Source: Bradyrhizobium sp. in8p8 | GTDB lineage: Bacteria > Pseudomonadota > Alphaproteobacteria > Rhizobiales > Xanthobacteraceae | Direction of reading: 5' to 3' | NCBI RefSeq assembly: GCF_000426845.1 | Contig: NZ_AUGD01000001.1 | Location: 644,001 to 708,000, forward strand | DNA: 64,000 bases | In this document: in pieces, positions 7,234 to 16,078 of the stretch | How the letters are laid out: each line of letters opens with the position of its first letter | Numbering within the stretch: position 1 is the stretch's first letter | The notes under the pieces: model-generated | Database searches by the model: none | What the model was told of the DNA's origin: nothing | What the model saw: only the letters and a program-made list of their open reading frames with translations | Translations under genes and position numbers: made by a program

Positions 7234-10200
7234 GCGGCCTCCCGCTCACTGACGCCCGTAACCGGATAGGTGTCGAGCACCCTGGACAGGACCTCGATGC
7301 CGCTCGCGTCCGTGGGTACGAACATGCGCAGCTTCCAGGAGATGATCTCCCCAAAGAGGCCGTAAGCACGGAGGCGATCGCGTATCGTGTCGTTGAATCC
7401 GGACAGCTCGATGCGATAGGCGCCCATCACCCGGACGCGGCGAAGTTGGAGTTCCTCCGCGAGGTCGAGGACGGTGCGTCCCTCCATCAGCGCGGCAAAG
7501 GCAGCGTCCGGCGTCAGCGCGGGCGCGTCCCTCGAAAGGACGTTTGCGACCCATGTGGCCGAAAACTTGCGTCCGATGATGCGTTCGCCCGCATCGGTCT
7601 GGAGCCGATAGACGCGGGTTGATTCGTTCGGCAGCCGCTTCCAGATAGGGAGCAGCAAGCCCGCCACAACGTGGATCGTGCTTTCCGTGAACTGGGGCAC
7701 CTCGGCAAGCTCCGCCACCCAGGCCGCAGCGAAGCGCCCACGGTCCGCTTCGATCCAGTGGCTCTCCGCCATCATGCTCAAGGGGACCGTGTGCTGATCC
7801 ATCGGCCGGATCAGACGGACGCGCCGCTCGATCTCGCCGTCATCGAGCATGACGCTCGCCGCGGGGACCTGCACGGCGGCTCGTCCCGAGCGCTCATTGA
7901 CCAGCAGGACGGCCTGACGATCGGAAAGACGAGCAAGAGCGTCATCCAGACTCACCGGATGATTGCGCTGGCGCTGTGTGACAGTGAGCAGCCGGGTCTC
8001 GGCGCCGGTCCCCCGCTGGTCATAGATCGTCCGCCGGTCGGTGACGACAAGGCTCTCGGCACGGAGTGTTTCCAACCCGACGTCGTAGGTGCCGGATGCA
8101 ACCGCGCCTTCGATCCGAGCGGTCAAGAGCTGCTCGAAGGCGGTGAACAGCACATTCTGGAGGTCGATGGTGAGCGCCAATAACCTGTTCAGAAAGGTCG
8201 TGATCGGCGGCAGGTCATTCCTGAGCCCATTGGCATCCATGAGCTTCAGACCGGTTGCATCCTCGAACCTCCCAAGCGAGCAACCGTCGACCTTGCCTCG
8301 CGCGAGCAGCGTGTAGAGCTGACGCAACGCATCACGTCCATACTGGCTTTCGAGATTGTCCTCGGGCCGGAACAGGCCCTGTCCTCCGGTCTGACGTTGG
8401 CCGCGCGTAATGGCTCCCAACGTATCGAGCCGGCGGGCAATGGTGCTGAGAAAGCGCTTCTCGGCCTTCACGTCTGTCGCAATCGGACGAAACAGCGGCG
8501 GCTGCGCCTGGTTGGTCCGGTTGGTGCGGCCAAGGCCTTGGATCGCGGCGTCGGCCTTCCAGCCGGGCTCGAGCAGGTAATGGACGCGCAACCGGCGATT
8601 CCGCGCCGACAGTTCGGCATGGTAACTCCGCCCCGTGCCGCCGGCGTCGGAGAACACGAGGATGCGCTTGACGTCATCCATGAAGGCCGAGGTCTCGGCG
8701 AGATTGGCCGAGCCTGCGCGGTTTTCGACCACCAGCCGGTCGCCCTTGCGGATGACGCGGCGCGAGCGGCCCGTCACCTCGGCGACCAGTTCGGTGCCGA
8801 AGCGCTGGATGACCTGATCCAGTGCCCCAGGTACCGGCGGCAGCGAGGCAAGCTTCTCGATGAGGCGGTCACGGCGTGCGACGGCTTCCCGGCTCTCGAC
8901 CGGCTGGCCGTCGCGATAGACAGGCCGGGAGCAGAGGTTACCTTCCGAGTCGGTGAAGGGTTCGTAGAGCTGGACCGGGAAGGAGTGGGCGAGGTAGTCG
9001 AGGACATACTCGCGCGGGGTGATGTCGACCTGGACGTCGCCCCATTCTTCAGTTGGAATCTCCGCGAGCCGGCGCTCCATCAGCGCTTCGCCCGTCGACA
9101 CGATCTGGATGACCGCGGCGTGCCCAGCCTCAAGATCGTTCTCGATCGCACGGATCAGTGACGGGGTCTTCATCGAGGTCAGGAGGTGACCGAAGAAGCG
9201 CTGCTTCGCGCTTTCGAAGGCGGAGCGTGCCGCAGATTTGGCCTGCCCGTTCAGCGTTCCCGTTGCGCCGGTGATGTTGGCGGCCCGCATCGCCGCGTCC
9301 AGGTTATTATGGATGACGCTGAACGCACCGGCATAGGCGTCGTAAATGCGGACCTGCTCCGGCGTCAGTTGGTGCTCAACAAGCTCGTACTCGACGCCCT
9401 CGTAAGAGAGCGAGCGGGCTGCGTAGAGGCCGAGCGCCTTGAGGTCGCGCGCCAGCACCTCCATGGCCGCGACCCCACCCTCCTCGATCGCTTCGACGAA
9501 CTCGGCACGGGTGGCGAACGGAAAGTCGGCGCCGCCCCAAAGGCCGAGGCGTTGGGCATAAGCGAGATTGTGGACCGTGGTTGCGCCCGTCGCCGACACA
9601 TAGACCACGCGGGCATTCGGCAGCGCGTGCTGGAGCCTCAAGCCCGCGCGCCCCTGCTGAGAGGCCGCTTGGTCACCACGCTCGCCCTTGCCCCCGATCG
9701 CATTCTGCATGGCGTGGCTCTCGTCGAAGACGATCACTCCGTCGAAGTCCGAGCCCAACCATTCGACGATCTGCCTGACGCGCGAAAGCTTCTCGCCACG
9801 CTCGTCGGTCCGTAGCGTGGCGTAGGTGGTAAATAGGACGCCTTCCGCAAGCCGGATCCGGGTGCCCTGGCGAAACCGGGACAAGGGCGTAACGAGCAGG
9901 CGCTCCATCCCGAGCGCGGACCAATCGCGCTGCGCGTCCTCGATCAGCTTGTCGGATTTGCTGACCCAGACGGCACGTCGGCGGCCCTTGAGCCAGTTGT
10001 CGAGCAGAATCCCGGCGACCTGCCGGCCCTTGCCCGCGCCGGTGCCATCGCCCAAGAACCAGCCGCGGCGAAAGCGGACGGCATTCTCTGCGTCATCGCG
10101 CGCGGCGGCGATAACATCAAAGGTCGCATCGACCGTCCAGGAGCCCACGAGAAACTCAGAATGCGCCTCGCCGGCATAGATGACGCTCTCAAGTTGGGCG

Positions 10201-11549
10201 TCCGACAGAACTCCATCTGCCACCAGACTCGAAGGCAGGTGCGGACGATAGGATGGTTTCGGTGACGCAACGGACGCCATCGCCGCGGACTGCACGAGCT
10301 TGGTCGGGTGTGCGCACGATCCGGGAATACGGATCGATTGCAATCCGTATTCCTCGTAAAGGGCATCGGTGAGCCGGGTGCCTTCCGGCGGCGACCATTC
10401 GACCGTTTCGTATGTAAGTTCGACGCCTTCTGGCGCGGCGTCTCTCGAAGAAGACGATGAGCGTGGTGCAACGGCGCCCAGCGATCGCGACATAGCCGGC
10501 CGCTCGATAGCGACGATCTCCGGTGATATGGCGACGGGCAGCCTTGGAGGCACATGCTGGTTCACCCAGTCGAGCAAGGTAGCGACGTCGGCCGCCATGC
10601 CTGGCGAAGCCGGAAAAGCCGTCGGATCGGCAGCGGGCAGCTTGTCGATCACAAGCAGCCGTGTGTCGATTTGTGTTCCGTGCTTCGCGTAGATGGCGCC
10701 GTCGATCGCCGCAGAAAACGCTACCTGCCCGCGTTCCTGGAGCCGCACAAAGGCTTCTCGCCATGCCGGGTTATCCGGTGCGAAGCTGGCGCCAGTGATG
10801 GCGACAAGGCGTCCACCGTCGCCAAGACGCGCGAGCGCTGAAGCGATGTGACGGAGAGCCGCATCCGTCATCCGTCGGTCTACGTTCGTCAATGCCGAGA
10901 ACGGCGGGTTCATCAGAACGACGCTCGGCACGACACTCGCGTCGAGGTGGTCGTCGATCTGTGCAGCATCGAACCGCGAGACCTTAACGCCTGCGAAGAG
11001 ATGATCGAGCAGCGCCGCGCGGGCCTCGGCCAACTCGTTCAAGACCAGAACGCCGCCGGCGAGCTCGGCAAAGACGGCGAGCAAACCGGTCCCAGCAGAA
11101 GGCTCAAGAACGCGATCGGCCGGCGTAATGCCAGCCGCGGCGCATGCGGCCAGCCCAAGCGGGATCGGCGTCGAGAATTGCTGAAGCGCCTGGCTGTCCT
11201 CGGAACGCCGCGTGTGGGTCGGCAGACAGCTAGCGATCTTCGTGAGCATCGGCAGCATTGCTGCCGTCGACCCAGCCTTGGCACGCATCGCGGGGCCGAA
11301 CTTGCGAAGGAACAGAACGGCTGCCGCCTCGCAGACGTCATAGGCGGTCTTCCAATTCCAAACGCCGGCCGTGTCCGAGGCGCCAAAGGCAGACTCCATG
11401 GCGCTACGCAGAACAGCGGCATCGATGCGACGGCCGCGTTCGAGCTCGGTCAGGACCTGTCGCGCGGCCCTGACAGCGGCAGAGGTGAGATTTGCAGCGG
11501 CACGCATGGAGAGCGGCGTGGCGATGCCGCCGGCAAGAGATTCGGTCAT
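7230..11549 (-). CDS. Strawberry-notch family helicase/methyltransferase-like protein
   Basis: A 1439-residue protein. The N-terminus contains a Rossmann methyltransferase-like region with VLEPSAGTGLLAVFAELAGG near residue 145 and NPPFSAL near residue 215, the motifs of N6-adenine methyltransferases. A superfamily 2 helicase follows: GDGTGAGKGRQ (Walker A, about 503), DESHAMQN (DExH, about 611) and the C-terminal helicase motif GLGRTNRTNQA near 1010. This layout is that of bacterial strawberry-notch proteins carried by plasmids and ICEs. Methylation has not been shown for these proteins as a class, to my knowledge. It is coupled to the downstream Toprim gene and probably acts on incoming or replicating element DNA. 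Confidence 0.92.
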   Translation of the reverse strand: MTESLAGGIATPLSMRAAANLTSAAVRAARQVLTELERGRRIDAAVLRSAMESAFGASDTAGVWNWKTAYDVCEAAAVLFLRKFGPAMRAKAGSTAAMLPMLTKIASCLPTHTRRSEDSQALQQFSTPIPLGLAACAAAGITPADRVLEPSAGTGLLAVFAELAGGVLVLNELAEARAALLDHLFAGVKVSRFDAAQIDDHLDASVVPSVVLMNPPFSALTNVDRRMTDAALRHIASALARLGDGGRLVAITGASFAPDNPAWREAFVRLQERGQVAFSAAIDGAIYAKHGTQIDTRLLVIDKLPAADPTAFPASPGMAADVATLLDWVNQHVPPRLPVAISPEIVAIERPAMSRSLGAVAPRSSSSSRDAAPEGVELTYETVEWSPPEGTRLTDALYEEYGLQSIRIPGSCAHPTKLVQSAAMASVASPKPSYRPHLPSSLVADGVLSDAQLESVIYAGEAHSEFLVGSWTVDATFDVIAAARDDAENAVRFRRGWFLGDGTGAGKGRQVAGILLDNWLKGRRRAVWVSKSDKLIEDAQRDWSALGMERLLVTPLSRFRQGTRIRLAEGVLFTTYATLRTDERGEKLSRVRQIVEWLGSDFDGVIVFDESHAMQNAIGGKGERGDQAASQQGRAGLRLQHALPNARVVYVSATGATTVHNLAYAQRLGLWGGADFPFATRAEFVEAIEEGGVAAMEVLARDLKALGLYAARSLSYEGVEYELVEHQLTPEQVRIYDAYAGAFSVIHNNLDAAMRAANITGATGTLNGQAKSAARSAFESAKQRFFGHLLTSMKTPSLIRAIENDLEAGHAAVIQIVSTGEALMERRLAEIPTEEWGDVQVDITPREYVLDYLAHSFPVQLYEPFTDSEGNLCSRPVYRDGQPVESREAVARRDRLIEKLASLPPVPGALDQVIQRFGTELVAEVTGRSRRVIRKGDRLVVENRAGSANLAETSAFMDDVKRILVFSDAGGTGRSYHAELSARNRRLRVHYLLEPGWKADAAIQGLGRTNRTNQAQPPLFRPIATDVKAEKRFLSTIARRLDTLGAITRGQRQTGGQGLFRPEDNLESQYGRDALRQLYTLLARGKVDGCSLGRFEDATGLKLMDANGLRNDLPPITTFLNRLLALTIDLQNVLFTAFEQLLTARIEGAVASGTYDVGLETLRAESLVVTDRRTIYDQRGTGAETRLLTVTQRQRNHPVSLDDALARLSDRQAVLLVNERSGRAAVQVPAASVMLDDGEIERRVRLIRPMDQHTVPLSMMAESHWIEADRGRFAAAWVAELAEVPQFTESTIHVVAGLLLPIWKRLPNESTRVYRLQTDAGERIIGRKFSATWVANVLSRDAPALTPDAAFAALMEGRTVLDLAEELQLRRVRVMGAYRIELSGFNDTIRDRLRAYGLFGEIISWKLRMFVPTDASGIEVLSRVLDTYPVTGVSEREAA

Positions 11550-11611
11550 GGCAGGAATTCTTTCGGAGAGCAGGAATGGGTCGAACCATCAGGCGCTCTC
11601 CTTTGCCCCCG

Positions 11612-11647
11612 ACGGCTCAAACCCTTCCCGGCCCGACTCTCACTCTC
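11612..11647 (-). repeat. Leader motif of the strawberry-notch gene
   Basis: In the gene's direction the leader carries GAGAGTGAGAG (plus strand 11637-11647), followed by a degenerate GGGTTTGAG segment. The first motif is identical to the one before parB and differs by one base from the one before ardC. The rest of the gap 11550-11735 shows no gene. Confidence 0.5.
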
Positions 11648-11735
11648 CGCCGTTCCCAATAAGAATGGGGACCAGCGCTACACACCGGTCCCCAAGCAAC
11701 CGCGGGACGGCCAAAGCCGCCCCGCTCTGTGATGA

Positions 11736-13850
11736 TCACTCAGCCGCGTCGAGATGTTGCGGATCTTCGTCGGCGGCGGTCTCCTGATCCTCCTCGTCGG
11801 CGAGGAATTCGGGCAGCCGGCCCGCCTCGCTCTCCTGCTCTGACGCCGCATCGGGATCGAGGAGACGCAACGGCTCCGGCAACCAACCCGAGCCATCCAG
11901 AAGTCGTTCAGCCTCCTTGGCCATGTCGGCCTTCTTCAGATGGTCGATCAGTTGCGCCGACGACTCGCCCTTGGCCTGCCGCACGGCATCCAGAATACGC
12001 GGCTTGGTAACCCGGCCGAGATAGTTGTCGACGGTCGGTCGCCAGCCGGCCTGCACCATGTCGAGCCCGACCGCGCGCGCCAGCACATCGGCCTGGTCGA
12101 GACGCGTGCGAACGCCATGGGCGGAGACGCGACCCTGATTGTAGCGATTGGCTGGCTCATGGACGGCGTTGACCGCAAACGACGCACAGTGGGCGAACAG
12201 CGACGCCTGTGCACCACCATCGAGAGCCGTCAGCGCATCCCAGAGATCGTTCTCGCTCTTTGGCAACCGTGCCTTCCAGACCTCATGTCGCGCCTCGACT
12301 GCTTTGGCCGAGACGCTTTCCCTCAGCCCCGGAGCTTGGGCGGGAAAGTTCGGCGTGCGAAGGCTGATCTCAAGACAGCTCCCGGACGATGCGAACCGGT
12401 AAAAGGCCGTCAGCACGAAGTTATGCAGAACTGCCTGGAACGCGACCGCTGGATTTCCCGCCAACGCATCACGCAATGTCAGTGTACGATGCGCCGTCAA
12501 CTCGATGATGAGACGATCCGGCAAAGGTTTGGTCGCGTCCTCATCATCCTCCTCGGCATCAGCAGCGCCGCCTGCGACCGCGATGACCGTGCGCTGGACG
12601 GAAGGGCCCACTTCAAGACCTTCGGTCGACGACGCATCGGCGCCCTGCCCGACATCAGGATCAGTTGCCGGCACCTCGTCCTCCGGCCGGACGTAACCCC
12701 GGTCCACGGCGAGGCGTCCTTCGGAGTCGATGCTGATGAAGACACCAGCTCGGGCGATCTCCGCCGGTTCGTAAAGCATCGGCCGGTCTTCGAATGCAGC
12801 CAGGGCCGACTCGATTTCGCCGAGACGCTGATCGACCTCGTCGGGCAACTCGTCGGCATCCCGGTAGTCGACTTCCAGCTTGGCTTGCTCGGCGTTCAGC
12901 GCATCGATGGTGGCCTGCTCCTCAGGCGAGAGATCGACGGGCTTGCCTTCGATTTGTCGTAGGCCTTGAGTGTGACCGTAGGGGAAATCTACGGCGACCG
13001 AGATCCACTTCCAGCCTTCGGCAGCAATCGTCTCAGCTTCGGCCTTGAGCTTCTCGGTTACGAGGCGGTCGAGCAAGACGACGTCCTGAAGCCAGCCGCC
13101 GTCGTCGTGCTCGAACAGATCCCGCAGAACGCCGCCACCCGCGCTCTGATAGGCATCGAGGCCCACAAATTGGGCCCGGGGATCGGAACCGCGCACGGTG
13201 TTCTCCGTGAGCAGCCGGCGGATCTGGTATGGCTCGTCATAACCGGAGCGGCTGACATTCTCCCAGACTTGCTCCTGGCGGGCGTGATCGGCCGTGACCG
13301 AGAACGCCATGAGCTGCTCGAGGGTCATGCCGTCTTCGGCATAGACCTCATGCAGCTTTGGCGAGACCGACGCCAGGCGCAGGCGCTGCTTGACGATTGC
13401 AGGGTTCACGAAATGACGCGCGGCAATGTCTTCCTCGCTCATGCCGAGATCGCGGAGTGTCTGGAAGGCCCTAAACTGATCAAGCGGATGCAGGCCGACC
13501 CGCTCATCGTTCTCCGCCACCGAATCGTCCTCGGCGATGCCCCCTTCACGCACAACGCACGGCACCGCCTGCGTCTTTGACATCCGCTTCTGTTTTACCA
13601 GGAGCTCGAGAGCGCGATAGCGCCTGCCGCCCGCTGGCACCTCGAACATGCCGGTCTCGTTGCCATCTGCATCGACGACGGCCCGGACACTCAGACCTTG
13701 CAGAAGCGTACGCTGCGCGATGCTCTCGGCTAGCTGCTCGATCGAGACACCGGCCTTGACGCGGCGAACGTTCGACTGGCCGAGCACGAGCTTGTTGAAG
13801 GGAATGTCCCGAGAAGGGGACAGCGTGATCTTTTGTACGGCTTTCGTCAT
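11736..13850 (-). CDS. parB: ParB/RepB/Spo0J-family protein, large plasmid type
   Basis: A 704-residue protein. The N-terminal ParB domain begins near residue 15 (FNKLVLGQSNVRRVKAGV) and includes the CTP-binding AGGRRYRALE motif; the helical DNA-binding segment follows (LHPLDQFRAFQTLRDLGMSE, IVKQRLRLASVS). The usual ENxxR patch reads ENDERVGL here. The long C-terminal half is acidic in the middle (DDEDATKPLPDR) and shared with large ParB-like proteins of alphaproteobacterial elements. The reading frame extends upstream to 14117, but the sequence before the ATG at 13850 is antisense to ardC and not family-like. Likely role: partition or DNA-bound regulation of the element. Confidence 0.88.
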   Translation of the reverse strand: MTKAVQKITLSPSRDIPFNKLVLGQSNVRRVKAGVSIEQLAESIAQRTLLQGLSVRAVVDADGNETGMFEVPAGGRRYRALELLVKQKRMSKTQAVPCVVREGGIAEDDSVAENDERVGLHPLDQFRAFQTLRDLGMSEEDIAARHFVNPAIVKQRLRLASVSPKLHEVYAEDGMTLEQLMAFSVTADHARQEQVWENVSRSGYDEPYQIRRLLTENTVRGSDPRAQFVGLDAYQSAGGGVLRDLFEHDDGGWLQDVVLLDRLVTEKLKAEAETIAAEGWKWISVAVDFPYGHTQGLRQIEGKPVDLSPEEQATIDALNAEQAKLEVDYRDADELPDEVDQRLGEIESALAAFEDRPMLYEPAEIARAGVFISIDSEGRLAVDRGYVRPEDEVPATDPDVGQGADASSTEGLEVGPSVQRTVIAVAGGAADAEEDDEDATKPLPDRLIIELTAHRTLTLRDALAGNPAVAFQAVLHNFVLTAFYRFASSGSCLEISLRTPNFPAQAPGLRESVSAKAVEARHEVWKARLPKSENDLWDALTALDGGAQASLFAHCASFAVNAVHEPANRYNQGRVSAHGVRTRLDQADVLARAVGLDMVQAGWRPTVDNYLGRVTKPRILDAVRQAKGESSAQLIDHLKKADMAKEAERLLDGSGWLPEPLRLLDPDAASEQESEAGRLPEFLADEEDQETAADEDPQHLDAAE

Positions 13851-13896
13851 TTTGGCTCTCCACGACGGGTGGCCGTGAGACTCTCTCTCGGCTTCC

Positions 13897-13932
13897 AACC
13901 CGTCGCGAACAGCCTCCCCTCCTCTCACTCTC
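13897..13932 (-). repeat. Leader motif pair upstream of parB
   Basis: In the gene's direction, GAGAGTGAGAG (13932-13922) is followed after 12 bases by TTCGCGACGGGTT (13909-13897), about 46 bases before the parB ATG. The same pair with the same spacing precedes ardC (14992-14956) and, on the plus strand, the ardC remnant (48865-48901). Confidence 0.65.
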
Positions 13933-13947
13933 GCGCGAGGCCAGGCA

Positions 13948-14910
13948 TCACGCCGTCTCGTGATCGGCGACAGCCGAATCCAGCGATGCGGGCTCAATGG
14001 ACCCGGGAACGAAACCGAGCAAATAGTCCGCGGCCTTGCTCGCCTGCGAGGCGGCCCGCACGATGGCGCGATTGTCTTCACGCAGGACTTCGAGCCAGGA
14101 GCCGATATAGTCGGCATGGCGCACGGTGGGGACGATCCCTAGCGACGCGCAGCTGAACGCGGAACTCAATTCGGCGACCAGCTCTTCGAAGGCATATTTC
14201 TTGGTACCGTAGGATCCGCTCTGGTCGCGATTGAGACGCGACGGGTGCCCAGTCGCATGACCGAGTTCATGCAAGGCCGTACGGTGCCAGTTGATGGGTT
14301 CGAAATAGGCCTGCGGCGGCGGGACCTGAACATAGTCTTCGGCTGTTGCATAGAATGCGCGATCTCCACCGATCCGAAATGGAATTCCGCTGGCCGTGAT
14401 CAGGGCATCGACCGTCGGTTCGATGAGGCCGGCCGGCGGCGGCGGCGCAGCGGTGGCAATGTCGTCGGGCAGTTGCTCGCACTGATCGGTGTTGAAAACG
14501 GTAAATCGCTTGAGGAACGGGATCGCCTGCGCGTCTTCGCCGGTCTCGGCGGCGCGGCGCTTTTCATCATTCGGCACGAAACGATCCGCGTAGACGACGG
14601 TAGTCCCGCGCTCTCCCTTGCGAACGTGGCCGCCAAGAGAGAGTGCCTGGCGGAAAGTGAGCCAACTTTGACCGGTAAATCCGCGTTCGATCACGACTCC
14701 CCAGAGGATGAGGATGTTCACACCACTGTATTGCCGGTTGGTCGACGCATTTTTCGGCATGGCCAGCGGCGCTTTCGCCGCGGCAGTACCCCAGGGCTGA
14801 ACCCAGGGGACGCGTCCGGCCTCAAGCTCGGCGATGATCTTGTCGGTGATTTCGTTGTAGAGGTTCGCCCGGTCCTGGCCGGCGCGCGCGCAAGCATTAG
14901 GGTTTGACAT
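13948..14910 (-). CDS. ardC: ArdC-family antirestriction protein
   Basis: A 320-residue protein with the full ArdC layout. The N-terminal single-strand DNA-binding domain (DUF1738 type) runs from YNEITDKIIAELEAG through QYSGVNILILWG and LTFRQALSLGGHVRKGERGT. The C-terminal zincin-like metallopeptidase domain has the zinc motif HELGH near residue 215 and a downstream FEELVAELSSAF glutamate helix. ArdC proteins protect transferred single-stranded DNA from restriction and belong to the leading region of conjugative elements. It follows the same strand and leader type as parB. A decayed second copy lies at 48.9 kb. Confidence 0.93.
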   Translation of the reverse strand: MSNPNACARAGQDRANLYNEITDKIIAELEAGRVPWVQPWGTAAAKAPLAMPKNASTNRQYSGVNILILWGVVIERGFTGQSWLTFRQALSLGGHVRKGERGTTVVYADRFVPNDEKRRAAETGEDAQAIPFLKRFTVFNTDQCEQLPDDIATAAPPPPAGLIEPTVDALITASGIPFRIGGDRAFYATAEDYVQVPPPQAYFEPINWHRTALHELGHATGHPSRLNRDQSGSYGTKKYAFEELVAELSSAFSCASLGIVPTVRHADYIGSWLEVLREDNRAIVRAASQASKAADYLLGFVPGSIEPASLDSAVADHETA

Positions 14911-14955
14911 CGCGGGTCTCCGCGACGGGCACCGCGAGCCTCTCTCGCAGATTGT

Positions 14956-14992
14956 AACCCGTCACGGAAAACCAGCCTGCACTCTTACTCTC
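14956..14992 (-). repeat. Leader motif pair upstream of ardC
   Basis: In the gene's direction, GAGAGTAAGAG (14992-14982) is followed after 13 bases by TCCGTGACGGGTT (14968-14956), 45 bases before the ardC ATG. It matches the parB leader in order, spacing and distance to the start codon. Confidence 0.65.
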
Positions 14993-15135
14993 AGCTTCTT
15001 GCCTTAGGCCGCAGGCCTGATCCGGCGTGCGCCAGGGGCGCATCGCCCCAAGAGAAATGGCACCCGCAGGAGCGTGAGCATAGCGACGCCGAAGGCGGCA
15101 CGCGGGACCGAGTGCAGCGACGAGACCGGTTAAAA

Positions 15136-15197
15136 GGGCACCCGGGAACGGGGCAGTGATAACGATCGCCGCAGGCGAGCCCCTTTTCCGAGTGCCC
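15136..15197. repeat. 18-bp imperfect inverted repeat in the gap after ardC
   Basis: GGGCACCCGGGAACGGGG (15136-15153) and CCCCTTTTCCGAGTGCCC (15180-15197) pair at 15 of 18 positions around a 26-base spacer. The gap 14993-15481 contains no supportable gene. The repeat lies between the leading-region gene ardC and the repair cargo. It could be a nicking or attachment site, a terminator or a cargo junction; nothing decides between these. Confidence 0.5.
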
Positions 15198-15481
15198 CCG
15201 GCGAGGAGCACCAAAGCTCTGGCGCGAGGGATCGAAGCCGCAGGCCGAGACGCGGCGCGGCTCGGTTCACGAGAGCCCGGTGCGGCCCTGGCCGCACGCG
15301 CACAACCACTAAAAGACTTGAGCGAAAGTGATGCTGGCAATCCTGCGAGAACAGCCTGGCAATTTCACAGTGGTCTCAGAACGGGCGAAAACCTTGTCCT
15401 CTGCTGACTGAGAATCCCAGCCTTGTGTTAGCAGCCGGAACAAACGGCGGACCACTAGATTCGTGTATTCGGAGTTATTCA

Positions 15482-15760
15482 ATGCTGATGACCAGTGAGC
15501 GAAGGCCGGCGATACGGACACTGCAGGGTTGGGCGATCCACGTGCTCCAGGAAGCGGGCGCCATCCGCGAATGCGAAGAGCATGGTTGGATGCAGGACCG
15601 CGCCGATCCGCATGCACGAGAGCGAGCCTTCGATATTGCCCGTCGAGACCCGCCAGCAGACGTCTCCCGTCAAGCCGCGGAGGCCGCGCTTCACGACGTG
15701 CTCGACTCGATTGGCGATACCTGCCCAGAATGCCCCCCTGACGAGGAGGACCCGCGCTAA
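15482..15760 (+). CDS. Small rhizobial conserved protein of unknown function
   Basis: A 92-residue protein (TLQGWAIHVLQEAGAIRECE, then EHGWMQDRADPHARERAFDIAR and an acidic tail with a CPEC motif). The ATG at 15482 is favoured because GGAG lies 7 bases upstream; a frame to 15425 exists but has no such support. I recognise the style of a short protein common in rhizobial genomes near DNA-repair genes, but know no function. A single CxxC is too little for a zinc site on its own. It is the first gene after the ICE backbone and converges with the DUF3606-like gene. Confidence 0.65.
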   Translation: MLMTSERRPAIRTLQGWAIHVLQEAGAIRECEEHGWMQDRADPHARERAFDIARRDPPADVSRQAAEAALHDVLDSIGDTCPECPPDEEDPR

Positions 15761-15785
15761 GCACCGACGCCGACCCGTCTGCTAC

Positions 15786-15974
15786 TCAGCGGCCTAGCCG
15801 TTTCTCCACCCGCTTGCGCGCGTTGCCGACCTTTTTGACGGCCTTTTTCACCGCCGGCGCCGACTTTCCGGTCTTCTTCGCCTCGTACTGCACTTCGTAG
15901 TCCTGCCCGCCTGCCACCCGCGCCCGGTCCTGCTTTCGTCCGCGCGCCGTTTTGCTCTTCTTCGCTGCCGCCAT
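15786..15974 (-). CDS. Small basic DUF3606-like protein
   Basis: A 62-residue, lysine-rich protein: an AAAKKSKTARGRKQDR head, then DYEVQYEAKKTGKSAPAVKK and AVKKVGNARKRVEKRLG, which resembles the DUF3606 pattern. The ATG at 15974 has AGGAGG 7 bases upstream; the upstream ATG at 15995 is disfavoured. It is divergent from the first ligase gene, whose ribosome site lies about 100 bases away. Charge and size suggest nucleic-acid binding, which is inference. Confidence 0.65.
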   Translation of the reverse strand: MAAAKKSKTARGRKQDRARVAGGQDYEVQYEAKKTGKSAPAVKKAVKKVGNARKRVEKRLGR

Positions 15975-16078
15975 CGGTGCCTCCTGTTGGGACATCGAAG
16001 CAACGCGACAGGGATTCGCAGGTTCCGGAACGATTCGAACTGTGCCAATTTGAATCGGCTGTAGCGTGGAGTTCTTCA

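Noticed and set aside
13851-14117. N-terminal extension of ParB
   Set aside because: The extension is antisense to ardC; the conserved ParB sequence begins right after the ATG at 13850.
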